Shown here piece by piece: positions 18,203 through 27,651 of a stretch of 64,000 nt of DNA. This DNA comes from Oceanibium sediminis. Lineage in GTDB: Bacteria > Pseudomonadota > Alphaproteobacteria > Rhodobacterales > Rhodobacteraceae. The position numbers were made by a program, and so were the translations under genes. Position 1 is the stretch's first letter, and each line of letters begins with the position of its first letter. The DNA lies in assembly GCF_003265325.1 (NCBI RefSeq), contig NZ_QGNX01000002.1:248001-312000 (forward strand). Direction: 5' to 3'. Below the pieces are notes generated by a model that was not told the origin of the DNA, made no database searches, and saw only the letters and a program-made list of their open reading frames with translations.

Positions 18203-19105
18203 ATGCGCCGCTTCGTGCTGACGCTGGTCTCCCTCGCCGTGGTTGGCGCGGCGGGGGGATGGGCCGTGACTGCGCCAAAGGTCGTCCCCCCCGGGGCGCT
18301 ACCGGCGCATACCCCCGACGCAGAGGCGGGAAAAGCGGTGTTCATCGCGGGCGGCTGCGCGTCCTGCCACGCCGCGAACGGGGCCGAAGGTCGGGACATG
18401 CTGGTCCTGTCCGGGGGGCTTGAACTGAAGACGCCCTTCGGGACCTTCACCGCGCCCAACATCTCGCCCCACCCGGAGGCGGGGATCGGCGGCTGGAGCG
18501 CGGCGGAATTCGTGACCGCGATGACCCTGGGAACGGCCCCGGACGGCCGGCACTACTACCCGGCGTTCCCCTATACATCCTACGCGCGGATGACGCCGCA
18601 GGACCTGATGGACCTGCAGGCCTATATCGACACGCTGCCCCCAGTCGCGGAACGCGCCGCGGGGCACGACCTGGGCTTTCCGTTCAACATCCGCCGCGCG
18701 GTGGGGCTGTGGAAGATGCTCAACCTCGACCCGGACTGGGTGCTGGACGTGGGCGGGGATCCGGTCCTGGCGCGCGGGCGCGCGCTGGTCGAGGGCGCGG
18801 GGCATTGCGCAGAGTGCCACACCCCGCGCGATGCGTTCGGCGGGTTTCGCAACGACGCCTGGCTCGCCGGGGGCCCCGACCCCGAAGGCCCTGGGGAAAT
18901 TCCCAACATCACGCCCCATGACGAGGGGCTCAGCTGGTCGGCGGCCGACATCAGCTATTACCTGGAAACCGGCTTCACGCCGGATTTCGACAGCGCCGGC
19001 GGATCGATGGTCGCGGTCATCCGCAACACCAGCCAGTTGTCCGCCGCGGACCGCGACGCGATCGCGGCGTACCTGAAAGCGGTGCCCCCGCAACCGGGCG
19101 GATAG
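18203..19105 (+). CDS. Periplasmic diheme cytochrome c
   Basis: A 300-residue protein with an N-terminal signal or anchor (RFVLTLVSLAVVGAAGGWAV) and two class I heme sites, CASCH at 52-56 and CAECH at 202-206. Each is followed by a methionine-containing ligand region (SPHPEAGIGGWS and TPHDEGLSWS repeats). The two-domain layout resembles the cytochrome subunits of membrane-bound alcohol or sugar dehydrogenases, but no dehydrogenase gene is present. It forms a pair with the cytochrome c' gene. Confidence 0.9.
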   Translation: MRRFVLTLVSLAVVGAAGGWAVTAPKVVPPGALPAHTPDAEAGKAVFIAGGCASCHAANGAEGRDMLVLSGGLELKTPFGTFTAPNISPHPEAGIGGWSAAEFVTAMTLGTAPDGRHYYPAFPYTSYARMTPQDLMDLQAYIDTLPPVAERAAGHDLGFPFNIRRAVGLWKMLNLDPDWVLDVGGDPVLARGRALVEGAGHCAECHTPRDAFGGFRNDAWLAGGPDPEGPGEIPNITPHDEGLSWSAADISYYLETGFTPDFDSAGGSMVAVIRNTSQLSAADRDAIAAYLKAVPPQPGG

Positions 19106-19122
19106 GCCGCGTGGCGGCGGGC

Positions 19123-19152
19123 GGGAGCGAGGGGCCAGCCCCTCGCGCTCCC
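19123..19152. terminator. Large GC hairpin between convergent genes
   Basis: GGGAGCGAGGGGC (19123-19135) pairs with GCCCCTCGC..GCTCCC (19138-19152) with a small bulge. It sits between the ends of the diheme cytochrome gene and phaC. It is followed by GGGAGTATTTCGGGAG, a motif I know as common after genes in Rhodobacteraceae. Probably a two-way transcription stop. Confidence 0.6.
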
Positions 19153-19188
19153 GGGAGTATTTCGGGAGTAAAGTAAGAGCGGATAGGG

Positions 19189-20991
19189 TCAGCGCTGGTC
19201 GAAGCGTACCTTCACGTAGCTTCCGGGCGCGGGTTCGATGATGCCGCTCACCTTGCCCGGCACGCGCGCCGCTACCATGCGCCCCGAGCGTTCCGAGAGC
19301 CATCTGTCCCAGTCGGGCCACCAGCTGCCTTGGGTTTCCTCGGCGGCGTCGGTCCAGTCCGCCAACGTCGCGGGGCCGAGATCGGGGTTCGTCCAGTACT
19401 GGTACTTGCCCGCGGCCGGCGGGTTCACCACCCCCGCGATATGCCCCGAGCCGGACAGCACGTAGCGCACATCCGCGCCGGTCATCATCTGCGCGCCGCG
19501 ATAGACCGATTCCGCGGGGGCGATGTGATCTTCCTTGGTGGCGACGTGATAGACGGGCCCGCGAATGTCGCCCAGGGTGATCGTCGTGTCGAGCACCGAG
19601 AGTTTGCCGGTGGCGAAAGCGTTGCGGGTGTAGAAATTCTCGAGGTAGAAGTGATGCACATGGGCGGGCATCGCCGTGGAATCCGCGTTCCAGTAGAGCA
19701 GGTCGAAGGGGAACGGATCCTTGCCGAGCAGGTAGTTGTTCACCACGTAGGACCAGATCAGGTCATTGGAGCGCAACATGTTGAAGGCATGGGCCATCTT
19801 CTGCGCGGGCAGGTAGCCCTTTTCCATTTCCTCGTCCACGGCCTTGATGGTTTCGTCATCGACGAAGACCTGCAATTCGCCCGCATCGACGAAGTCGAGT
19901 TGCGCGGTGAAGAAGGTGGCGGAGGCGACGCGCTTGTCCTTCTTCTTGCCGAGGTAGGCCATCAGCGTGCCCGTCAGCGTGCCGCCGATGCAGTAGCTTG
20001 CCAAGTGCAGGGACTTCTGCCCGGTTTCCGCCAGCGCCGCGTCGATCGCCTCGAGCGCGCCCTTGGTCATGTAGCTGTCCCAGGTTTCGTCCTTCTGCTT
20101 TTCGTCCGGGTTGATCCAGCTGATCATGAAGACGGTGTAGCCCTGCGCCACCAACCATTTGACCATCGACTTCTTCTCGTTGAGGTCGAGGACGTAGAAC
20201 TTGTTGATCCAGGGCGGGATGAAGAGGATCGGCTTCGCGTGGACCTTTTCGGTGGTCGGCGCATACTGGATCAGTTGCAGGATGTCGTTCTGGTAGATCA
20301 CCGCGCCGGGGCTGATGGCCATGTCGCGGCCCACCTCGAACGCGTCCATGTCGGTCTGGCGGATCAGCAACTGGCCCTTGCCGCGTTCCAGGTCGGAGAG
20401 CATCATCTTCAGCCCGCGCACCAGGTTCGCGCCGCGCTGCTCAGCCGTCGCATTCAGCACCTCGGGGTTGAGGGCGAAGAAGTTGGCGGGGTTCAGCGCC
20501 TCGACGAAGTTGCGGGTGTAGAACTCGGCCTTCTTGCGTTCGCGCGGGTCCATGTCCCCGACGGTATGGACGGTGTGATTGATGAAGCCGGACGCCAGCA
20601 GGTAGCTTTCCTTGAGGTAGTCGAACAGCGCGTTCTCGGACCAGTCCTTGTGCTGGAACCGCTTGCCGGGCGCGGACTTGTGGGGCGACTCGGGCATGGG
20701 CGTGTCCTTCGCGCCCAGCCACTTCAGGGTGGAGGCCTGCCAGAGCCTGCTCTGTGCGTCCCAGAACGCAAGCGTCGCGTCGGCCACCTGCTGGGGATTG
20801 TCCGCGATCGCCCGGCTCAGCGCCAGCCAAGCCGGCATGGTGTTCAGCGGGTCCGCCGCGCGGGGCCGCGCATCCTCGGCCTGGGCTTCGAGGAACGTCG
20901 TCCAGATCTTCTGGCTGGTTTCCAGCACTTCCTGCATGTTGGCGGCAACTTCGGCGCTTTGCTCTACCAGTGTCGGGTCTTCTTCATTCAT
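19189..20991 (-). CDS. phaC: Class I poly(3-hydroxyalkanoate) synthase
   Basis: Polymerises 3-hydroxyacyl-CoA into storage polyester at the granule surface. It has 600 residues, the class I length. The lipase-like box SYCIGG carries the catalytic Cys334. The other catalytic residues are visible as Asp488 (KEDHIAP) and His517 (GSGHIAGV). The family block PPWINKFYVLDL lies near 259-270. No phaR, phasin or depolymerase gene is in the window, so the accessory genes are elsewhere or on the other side of the locus. Confidence 0.97.
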   Translation of the reverse strand: MNEEDPTLVEQSAEVAANMQEVLETSQKIWTTFLEAQAEDARPRAADPLNTMPAWLALSRAIADNPQQVADATLAFWDAQSRLWQASTLKWLGAKDTPMPESPHKSAPGKRFQHKDWSENALFDYLKESYLLASGFINHTVHTVGDMDPRERKKAEFYTRNFVEALNPANFFALNPEVLNATAEQRGANLVRGLKMMLSDLERGKGQLLIRQTDMDAFEVGRDMAISPGAVIYQNDILQLIQYAPTTEKVHAKPILFIPPWINKFYVLDLNEKKSMVKWLVAQGYTVFMISWINPDEKQKDETWDSYMTKGALEAIDAALAETGQKSLHLASYCIGGTLTGTLMAYLGKKKDKRVASATFFTAQLDFVDAGELQVFVDDETIKAVDEEMEKGYLPAQKMAHAFNMLRSNDLIWSYVVNNYLLGKDPFPFDLLYWNADSTAMPAHVHHFYLENFYTRNAFATGKLSVLDTTITLGDIRGPVYHVATKEDHIAPAESVYRGAQMMTGADVRYVLSGSGHIAGVVNPPAAGKYQYWTNPDLGPATLADWTDAAEETQGSWWPDWDRWLSERSGRMVAARVPGKVSGIIEPAPGSYVKVRFDQR

Positions 20992-21116
20992 AACGCGGCG
21001 TCCCCAGCTTGCGGAGGTGGCGGTGACCGGCCTATCGTGGCGTCACCAGAACAGCGGGCGATATCATAGCACACTCAGGTCTTATAACCGACATCGGCGG
21101 ACGGGTCACCTTCCCG

Positions 21117-21440
21117 GTGATGCTGATGGTTCTCATGGGTTTTTCGGCGTGCAACCTGGTTCCCGAGCGGACCGGGGCAGTGCCGCGCACAACTGCGGCG
21201 GGGGCCGCCTACCCGGCCCTTCTGCCGCAGTCCGCGCTGGCCGCCATCCTGGCCGATGCACCTGACCCGCAGGATGCGGGCGACGCAGCAGCCCCGCTTG
21301 CGGCACGAGCCACGGCGCTGGAGGCGCGCGCGGCCCGGCTGTCGGCGGCCCCGGTGCTGGACGCGGACGCGGCGGCACGCCTGGGCAGCGCCGCGCCGCC
21401 GCCCTGCGATGCGACGCAACCTTGCCCGGACGGTGGTTAA
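21117..21440 (+). CDS. Small alanine-rich predicted lipoprotein
   Basis: A 107-residue product with a very short signal, MMLMVLMGFSAC, ending in a lipobox-like FSAC at residues 9-12. The rest is alanine- and proline-rich, with a likely helix (AARATALEARAARLSAAPVLDADAAARL) and two cysteines near the C-terminus. The start is uncertain (GTG 21117 or ATG 21120). It lies 71 bp upstream of the aminotransferase gene on the same strand. No function is recognised. Confidence 0.5.
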   Translation: MMLMVLMGFSACNLVPERTGAVPRTTAAGAAYPALLPQSALAAILADAPDPQDAGDAAAPLAARATALEARAARLSAAPVLDADAAARLGSAAPPPCDATQPCPDGG

Positions 21441-21510
21441 TCCCTCGCCAAGGCCGTGGCGGCCTTGTATAAGCCCGCGCACTGAACCCCTCCTCCGTTG
21501 AGCCGAGCAC

Positions 21511-22740
21511 ATGCCCGAAGAATTCTACCGTATCAAACGCCTGCCCCCCTATGTCTTTGCCGAGGTGAACCGGCTGAAGGCCGCGTTCCGAGCGGAAGGG
21601 ATGGACATCATCGACTTCGGCATGGGCAACCCGGACATGGATACGCCCGCCCACATCGTCGACAAGCTGGTGGAAACCGTGAAGAAGCCGCGCACCCACC
21701 GCTATTCCGCGTCGCGCGGTATCCCGGGGCTGCGCCGCGCGCAGGCGGGCTATTACGAGCGGCGTTTCGGCGTGAAGCTGAACCCCGAGACCGAGATCAT
21801 CGCGACGCTGGGCTCCAAGGAAGGCCTCGCGAACCTGGCGATGGCGATCACCGCGCCGGGCGACGTGATGCTGGTGCCGAACCCGAGCTACCCGATTCAC
21901 CCCTACGGCTTCATGATCGCCGGAGGCACGCTTCGCCATATCCAGACGCTGGAGGAAGACGGCAGCTTCAACCCCGAAGCCTACATGCGCAGCCTTGAGC
22001 GGGCGGTCATGCACTCCGTTCCGAAACCCGTGGCGGTGGTGGTGAACTTCCCCTCGAACCCCACGGCGCAGCTGGCGGACCTGGATTTCTATGCCGAGCT
22101 GGTGCGTTTCGCGCGCAAGCATGAGCTGTGGCTGCTGTCCGACCTGGCCTATGCCGAGATCTATTTCGACGACACGCCGCCCCCGTCGCTGCTGGAAGTG
22201 CCGGGCGCGAAGGACGTGGCGGTCGAGTTCACCTCGCTGTCCAAGACCTTCGCCATGCCCGGCTGGCGCATGGGCTTTGCCGTGGGCAACGAGCGGCTGA
22301 TCGGCGCGCTGACGCGGATCAAGTCCTACCTCGACTACGGGGCTTTCACGCCGGTGCAGGTGGCCGCCGCCGCCGCCCTGAACGGGCCGACGGAACCCAC
22401 GGCCGAGATCCGACAGATCTACAAGTCGCGCCGCGACACGCTGGTGGATGCCATGGGCCGTGCGGGCTGGGACATCCCGCCGCCGCCCGCGACCATGTTC
22501 GCCTGGGCGCCGATCCCCGAACCCTTCCGTGACATGGGGTCGATGGCGTTTTCCAAGATGCTGCTCAAGGAAGCCGAGGTCGCGGTCTCCCCCGGTATCG
22601 GTTTCGGCGAATACGGCGAGGGCTACGTGCGCATCGGCCTGGTCGAGAACGAACAGCGCATCCGCCAGGCCGCGCGCAACGTCCGCCAGGTCTTCGCCGA
22701 TGCGGACCGGATGCGCGAAAAGCACATGGCCGAAGAATGA
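21511..22740 (+). CDS. alaC: Class I aminotransferase, AlaC-like (glutamate-pyruvate type)
   Basis: PLP-dependent transaminase of 409 residues. FYRIKRLPPYVFAEVNRLK, DIIDFGMGNPDMDTPAHIVDKL and HRYSASRGIPGLRRA match what I recall of E. coli AlaC, which makes alanine from pyruvate and glutamate. The PLP lysine is K245 in TSLSKTFAMPGWRMGF, and NPSYPIHPYG is the usual aromatic segment. It overlaps the next small gene by 4 bp and is followed by hom, so it belongs to an amino-acid biosynthesis group. Homologues are often labelled aspartate aminotransferase. Confidence 0.88.
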   Translation: MPEEFYRIKRLPPYVFAEVNRLKAAFRAEGMDIIDFGMGNPDMDTPAHIVDKLVETVKKPRTHRYSASRGIPGLRRAQAGYYERRFGVKLNPETEIIATLGSKEGLANLAMAITAPGDVMLVPNPSYPIHPYGFMIAGGTLRHIQTLEEDGSFNPEAYMRSLERAVMHSVPKPVAVVVNFPSNPTAQLADLDFYAELVRFARKHELWLLSDLAYAEIYFDDTPPPSLLEVPGAKDVAVEFTSLSKTFAMPGWRMGFAVGNERLIGALTRIKSYLDYGAFTPVQVAAAAALNGPTEPTAEIRQIYKSRRDTLVDAMGRAGWDIPPPPATMFAWAPIPEPFRDMGSMAFSKMLLKEAEVAVSPGIGFGEYGEGYVRIGLVENEQRIRQAARNVRQVFADADRMREKHMAEE

Positions 22741-23072
22741 GTGACGCCGGGGCCTGGGACTTCGCGCTGCAACGGGACCAGACAGCGTTCACCGTGAACG
22801 ACCTGATCCAGCGCACCGACCTGAACGGGGGCGAGCGGATCGTGCTCGACCTCGAATTCATCCCCGGCCCCGACGCGGACAAACCCGCGCTGGTCCGCAA
22901 GTTCGCCATGTTCCGCTATACCGCCACTGATGGCGACGACGGCGCCCTCAGGATCGAGGTGCCGGACGTGACGTTCGATGCTGACGCGATCTGGGAGCAC
23001 GAGGAACGCACGACGAAGCTGGCGCTGCTCCACGGTTTCCAGCCCGATGGCTGGGGCTTCTGGGAACCCTGA
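22737..23072 (+). CDS. Conserved small protein, possibly RraB-like
   Basis: A 111-residue acidic, soluble protein translationally coupled to alaC through an ATGA overlap. The C-terminal pattern, ending in HGFQPDGWGFWEP, faintly recalls the Asp-Gly-Trp-Gly ending of the RraB family (ribonuclease E regulators), but this is only a resemblance. There is no signal peptide or membrane segment. Function is otherwise unknown. Confidence 0.7.
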   Translation: MSDAGAWDFALQRDQTAFTVNDLIQRTDLNGGERIVLDLEFIPGPDADKPALVRKFAMFRYTATDGDDGALRIEVPDVTFDADAIWEHEERTTKLALLHGFQPDGWGFWEP

Positions 23073-23189
23073 GCCCCGCTTCAGCCCCGCAAGGGCAAGG
23101 GAAAGCCCTAGGGCCCGGCAAGCGCCCTTGCCCCCCTCCCCCGCGTTGGATAGGGAAGCTGCGTACATCACTACCCTGGGGGATCCACA

Positions 23190-24476
23190 ATGACAGAACC
23201 GCTCCGCATCGCGATTGCCGGCCTTGGAACCGTGGGCGTCGGGGTCATAGAGATCCTGCAGAAACATGCCCCGCTGCTCGCCTCCCGCGCGGGTCGGCCG
23301 ATGGAACTGGTGGCGGTTTCCGCGCGCTCGCGCTCGAAAGAGCGCAGCGTGGACCTCAGCGCCTACGAGTGGGAAGACGACCCCGTCGCGCTGGCGCGGC
23401 GCGATGACGTGGACCTGATCATCGAGGTGATCGGCGGCGAGGACGGCCCCGCCAAGGCGCTGATCGAAACCGCGCTGGAAAGCGGCAAGCAGGTCGTCAC
23501 CGCGAACAAGGCGCTGCTGGCGCGCCACGGCACGGAACTGGCCCGCATGGCGGACAAGACCGGGACCTGCCTGCGCTACGAAGCCGCCGTCGCCGGGGGC
23601 ATCCCGATCGTGAAGGCGCTGGTCGAAGGCATGGCCGCCAACGGCATGACGCGCGTCATGGGCGTGATGAACGGCACCTGCAACTACATCCTGACCGAGA
23701 TGGAGACGACCGGGCGCGACTACGAACCCATCCTGGCCGACGCCCAGGCCCTCGGCTATGCCGAGGCCGACCCCGAGGCGGACGTCGGCGGCTTCGACGC
23801 GGCCCAGAAGCTGAGCCTCTTGTCCGCCGCCGCCTTCGGCACCGAGGTGGACTACGACGGCGTCACCATCGAAGGGATCGAGCGGGTCACGCTGACCGAC
23901 ATCCGCTATGCCCGCGACATGGGCTACCGTATCAAGCTGCTGGGCGTCGCGGCCGCGACCCCTGCGGGGATCGAGCGGCGGATGCAGCCCTGCCTCGTGC
24001 CCGCGGACAGCCCGCTCGGCCAGTTGGAAGGCGTGTCGAACATGGTCGTGCTGGAAGGCGACTTCATCGGCCAGACCGTGTACCAGGGCCCCGGCGCGGG
24101 CGCGGGGCCGACGGCCTCGGCCGTCATGGCGGACGTTCTGGACATCGCCCGCGGCAACACCCCTCCGGTGTTCGGCCAGCGCGCCGAGATGCTGGCAGCG
24201 CCGGTTGCGGCCCAGGCCGGGGCGGATGCGCCCTATTACCTGCGCCTGTCGCTGGCGGATCGCCCCGGCACGCTTGCCCGGGTGGCGGATGCGCTCGGCC
24301 AGGCCGGGATCTCCATCGACCGGATGCGCCAGACTCAGCACGAAAGCGGCACCGCACCTGTCCTGATCGTGACCCATAGCGCCGCGCGCACCGCGCTCGA
24401 TTCCGCGTTGGAAACGATCGCGAACCTCGATGTCTGCGACGAAGCGCCGGTGGCCTATCGCATAGAACCGGTCTGA
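23190..24476 (+). CDS. hom: Homoserine dehydrogenase
   Basis: Reduces aspartate semialdehyde to homoserine, the branch to threonine and methionine. The 428-residue protein has an N-terminal Rossmann motif (IAGLGTVGVGVIEIL), the catalytic domain with GGIPIVKALVEGMAANGMTRVMGVMNGTCNYILTEM near 130-170, and a C-terminal ACT domain (YYLRLSLADRPGTLARVADALGQAGISIDRM, 345-375), which normally binds threonine for feedback control. Confidence 0.97.
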   Translation: MTEPLRIAIAGLGTVGVGVIEILQKHAPLLASRAGRPMELVAVSARSRSKERSVDLSAYEWEDDPVALARRDDVDLIIEVIGGEDGPAKALIETALESGKQVVTANKALLARHGTELARMADKTGTCLRYEAAVAGGIPIVKALVEGMAANGMTRVMGVMNGTCNYILTEMETTGRDYEPILADAQALGYAEADPEADVGGFDAAQKLSLLSAAAFGTEVDYDGVTIEGIERVTLTDIRYARDMGYRIKLLGVAAATPAGIERRMQPCLVPADSPLGQLEGVSNMVVLEGDFIGQTVYQGPGAGAGPTASAVMADVLDIARGNTPPVFGQRAEMLAAPVAAQAGADAPYYLRLSLADRPGTLARVADALGQAGISIDRMRQTQHESGTAPVLIVTHSAARTALDSALETIANLDVCDEAPVAYRIEPV

Positions 24477-24498
24477 CCCCTTGCTCAACAGGGGTTTT
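24477..24498 (+). terminator. Short intrinsic terminator after hom
   Basis: CCCCT (24477-24481) pairs with AGGGG (24490-24494) and TTTT follows at once. It begins directly after the hom stop codon. The stem is only 5 bp, so it may work partly, leaving read-through into glpX. Confidence 0.5.
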
Positions 24499-24575
24499 CC
24501 CGTCCCCGCACCTCGGGTAGGGATAGGTCAGGGAAGGCCCCAGAACCAACACCCCCGAAAAGGAGCGCGCCGCCC

Positions 24576-25541
24576 ATGGCCGACCAAGAGATTTTCTCCG
24601 ACCGCATGTTGTCCCTCGGGCTTGCCCGCGTGTCCGAAGCCGCCGCGATCGCCAGCGCCAAGCTGATCGGTTCCGGCGACGAGAAGGCGGCGGACCAGGC
24701 CGCGGTCGACGCGATGCGCACCCAGTTGAACATGCTCGACATCCAGGGCGTCGTCGTCATCGGCGAGGGTGAGCGCGACGAGGCCCCCATGCTCTACATC
24801 GGCGAGGAAGTGGGCAACGGCAACGGCCCCGGCGTGGATATCGCGCTGGACCCGCTGGAAGGCACCACGCTGACCGCCAAGGACATGCCCAACGCGCTGG
24901 CCGTGATCGCCATGGGCCCGCGCGGCTCCATGCTGCACGCGCCCGATGTCTACATGGACAAGCTGGCCATCGGCCCCGGCTATCCCGAAGGGCTGGTCAC
25001 GCTGGACATGACCCCGACCGAGCGGGTGGAAACCCTTGCCAAGTATCGCGGCTGCTCGCCCTCGGACCTGATGGTCTGCGTGCTGGAACGCCCCCGCCAC
25101 CAGGAAATGGTGGCCGAGCTGCGCGCGACCGGCGCCCGCATCCGCCTGATCACCGACGGTGACGTGGCCGGCGTGATGCACGCCGCCGACGCGCACAAGA
25201 CCGGCATCCACATGTACATGGGCGCCGGTGGCGCACCCGAGGGCGTGCTGGCCGCCGCCGCGCTGAAATGCATGGGCGGGCAGATCCAGGGCCGCCTGCT
25301 GTTCCGCAACGAGGACGAGCGCGCCCGCGCCACCAAGGCCGGGCTGACGGATTTCGACAAGGTATACACCCGCGACGACATGGTGACCGAGGACGTGATC
25401 TTCGCCGCCACCGGCGTGACGGACGGCTCGCTCGTCTCCGGCGCGCGGCGGGACGGCGATTTCTTGGAAACGGAAACCATCCTCATGCGCTCCAAGACCG
25501 GGTCGATCCGCCGCCTGCACTACCGCCAGAACAACCACTGA
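24576..25541 (+). CDS. glpX: Fructose-1,6-bisphosphatase class II
   Basis: Gluconeogenic (or Calvin-type fructose/sedoheptulose) bisphosphatase. The 321-residue protein shows GlpX motifs: VVVIGEGERDEAPMLYIGEEVG near 65-86 and the metal-binding DIALDPLEGTTLTAKDMPNALAV near 92-114. Later blocks are LITDGDVAGVMHA near 190 and GAGGAPEGVLAAAALKCMGG near 212. The hom-glpX-recJ order is common in Rhodobacteraceae. Confidence 0.96.
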   Translation: MADQEIFSDRMLSLGLARVSEAAAIASAKLIGSGDEKAADQAAVDAMRTQLNMLDIQGVVVIGEGERDEAPMLYIGEEVGNGNGPGVDIALDPLEGTTLTAKDMPNALAVIAMGPRGSMLHAPDVYMDKLAIGPGYPEGLVTLDMTPTERVETLAKYRGCSPSDLMVCVLERPRHQEMVAELRATGARIRLITDGDVAGVMHAADAHKTGIHMYMGAGGAPEGVLAAAALKCMGGQIQGRLLFRNEDERARATKAGLTDFDKVYTRDDMVTEDVIFAATGVTDGSLVSGARRDGDFLETETILMRSKTGSIRRLHYRQNNH

Positions 25542-25552
25542 GGCGTCGGGCC

Positions 25553-25822
25553 ATGGCCGGCAAGACCAGCGCAGGCAAGGCAAAGGACAGCACGGGCGGG
25601 GACACCGAGTTCCGGCCCTCCTCGCCCCCCGTCGTGCCTGCGCCGGGCCGCCGCCGCGCCCTGCTGATGCTGCCCCTTGCCCTGCTGCTTGAGGCGATAG
25701 GCATCCTGCTTCTGGCCATGGGCCATGTCTGGCCCTTCATCATCCTGATGGTCAGCGGCATCGTCCTGTTCGCGGGCGGCACCATCGCCCTGTTCCGGAT
25801 TGCCCGCGGCAGGGGACTATGA
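25553..25822 (+). CDS. Small two-pass membrane protein
   Basis: An 89-residue protein starting MAGKTSAGKAKDSTGG at 25553, 11 bp after glpX. A charged, proline-rich N-terminus is followed by two hydrophobic segments (LLMLPLALLLEAIGILLLA and VWPFIILMVSGIVLFAGGTIALF). The stop overlaps the recJ start by 4 bp, so it is translated with recJ. Function is unknown. Confidence 0.75.
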   Translation: MAGKTSAGKAKDSTGGDTEFRPSSPPVVPAPGRRRALLMLPLALLLEAIGILLLAMGHVWPFIILMVSGIVLFAGGTIALFRIARGRGL

Positions 25823-27570
25823 GCGATCCGTTCCTCGGCGTTACAGCATCCCTGTCGGGCCGCCGCTGGGTCGGCCCCAGCGGCGAAACCCTGCGCCGCG
25901 CCGCGGGCCTTGCGCAAGCTACCGGCCTGCCCGAGGCGGTGACGCTTGTCCTTGCCCGCGCGAATGTCACAGCGGAGGACGCCGACGCCTACCTCGACCC
26001 GAAGCTGCGCGACCTGATGCCCGACCCCTCGGTCCTGCGCGACATGGACCGCGCGGTAGAGGTGATCGGCGCGCATCTGAAGCGGGGCAGCCGCATCGCC
26101 GTCTTCGCGGATTACGATGTGGACGGGGCCACCTCCGCCGCGCTGCTGCACGACTGGCTTTCCGCCCTGGGCGTCACGCCGACGCTCTACGTGCCCGACC
26201 GCATCGACGAAGGCTATGGCCCCAACACCCCCGCGATGGAGGCGCTGGCCGCCGATCACCCGCTGATCATCTGCGTGGATTGCGGCACGCTCAGCCATGA
26301 GCCCATCGCCAGCGCCGTCGCGCGCGGGGCCGAGGTGATCGTGCTGGATCACCACATGGGCGGCGAAACGCTGCCCGACGCCGCCGCCGTGGTGAACCCC
26401 AACCGCCAGGACGAGGACGGCGCCTTCGGCCACCTCTGCGCCGCGGGCGTCGTATTCCTGACGCTGGTCGCGCTTAACCGCCAGCGCCGCGCGGACGGGC
26501 TGGCCTGCCCGGACCTGATGGGGATGCTCGACCTAGTGGCGCTGGGAACGGTGGCCGACGTCGCGCCGCTGATCGGGCTGAACCGCGCCTTCGTGCGCCA
26601 GGGGCTGACCGTGATGGCCCGGCGGCACCGCCCCGGCCTGGTGGCGCTGGCGGATGCAGCGAAGCTGACCAGCGCGCCTGCGCCCTACCACCTTGGCTAC
26701 ATGCTCGGGCCGCGCATCAACGCGGGCGGCCGCGTCGGGCGCGCCGACCTTGGCACCCGGCTGCTGGTCACGCGCGACCCCGGCCAGGCCGGGCAGATCG
26801 CGGCAGAGCTTGACCTGCTGAACGTCGAACGCCGCGCCATCGAAGCCGAGGTGCTGCACGCCGCCAAGGCCCAGGCCGAGGCGCGCGGCACAGATGGCGC
26901 GCTGGTCTGGGCAGCGGGCGAGACCTGGCACCCCGGCGTCGTGGGCATCGTCGCCGCCCGCCTGAAAGAGGCGTTCAACCGCCCCGCCGTGGTGATCGGG
27001 CTGGAAGGCAACGAGGGCAAAGGCTCCGCCCGCTCGATCAGCGGCGTGGACCTGGGCGCGGCGATCGCCCTGCTGGCCAGCGAGGGGCTGCTGCTGAAGG
27101 GCGGCGGGCACAAGATGGCCGCGGGCCTGACAGTGGCCCGGGACACGCTGGAGGCGGCGATGGACCGCCTCGACGCGCTGCTCGCGCGCCAGGGCGCGGA
27201 TACCGCCGGGGTGGCCGACCTGCACGTCGATGCGCTGGTCAGCCCGTCGGGCGCGACCGCGGACCTGGTCGAATCGCTGGAACGCGCGGGCCCCTTCGGC
27301 GCCGCCGCCCCGCAGCCGCGATTCGCCCTGGCGGACGCCCGCGTCGCCTTTCACAAGCGGGTCGGGGAAAACCACATGGCGCTGACGCTCAGCGACGGGG
27401 TGCACAAGCTTTCGGCCATCGCCTTCGGAGCTTATGACAGCCCGCTCGCCCCCGCGATCGAGGGTCTTTCGGGTCAACCGATCCACCTGGCGGGGCGGTT
27501 GGAGTTGGATGATTGGGGCGGTCGGCGCAAGGCAAAGCTGCGGATCGAGGACGCCGCGCTGCCCGGCTGA
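25819..27570 (+). CDS. recJ: Single-stranded-DNA-specific exonuclease RecJ
   Basis: 5'-3' exonuclease on single-stranded DNA used in recombination and mismatch repair. It has 583 residues. DHH-family motifs are in order: ADYDVDGATSAALL near residues 97-110, VDCGTLSHEP near 154, VLDHHMGG near 175 (the DHH triad) and the DHHA1 region with SRSIxGVDLG-like ARSISGVDLGAAI and KGGGHKMAAGLT near 430. A C-terminal OB-like domain follows. Its start overlaps the preceding membrane-protein gene. Confidence 0.97.
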   Translation: MSDPFLGVTASLSGRRWVGPSGETLRRAAGLAQATGLPEAVTLVLARANVTAEDADAYLDPKLRDLMPDPSVLRDMDRAVEVIGAHLKRGSRIAVFADYDVDGATSAALLHDWLSALGVTPTLYVPDRIDEGYGPNTPAMEALAADHPLIICVDCGTLSHEPIASAVARGAEVIVLDHHMGGETLPDAAAVVNPNRQDEDGAFGHLCAAGVVFLTLVALNRQRRADGLACPDLMGMLDLVALGTVADVAPLIGLNRAFVRQGLTVMARRHRPGLVALADAAKLTSAPAPYHLGYMLGPRINAGGRVGRADLGTRLLVTRDPGQAGQIAAELDLLNVERRAIEAEVLHAAKAQAEARGTDGALVWAAGETWHPGVVGIVAARLKEAFNRPAVVIGLEGNEGKGSARSISGVDLGAAIALLASEGLLLKGGGHKMAAGLTVARDTLEAAMDRLDALLARQGADTAGVADLHVDALVSPSGATADLVESLERAGPFGAAAPQPRFALADARVAFHKRVGENHMALTLSDGVHKLSAIAFGAYDSPLAPAIEGLSGQPIHLAGRLELDDWGGRRKAKLRIEDAALPG

Positions 27571-27651
27571 ATTTTTCCGCCCCGAACTGCAAAAAGGCGC
27601 TTGAACCCCCCCGGGGAAACCATTAGGACCGCGCTTACGGAAATTAAGAGT

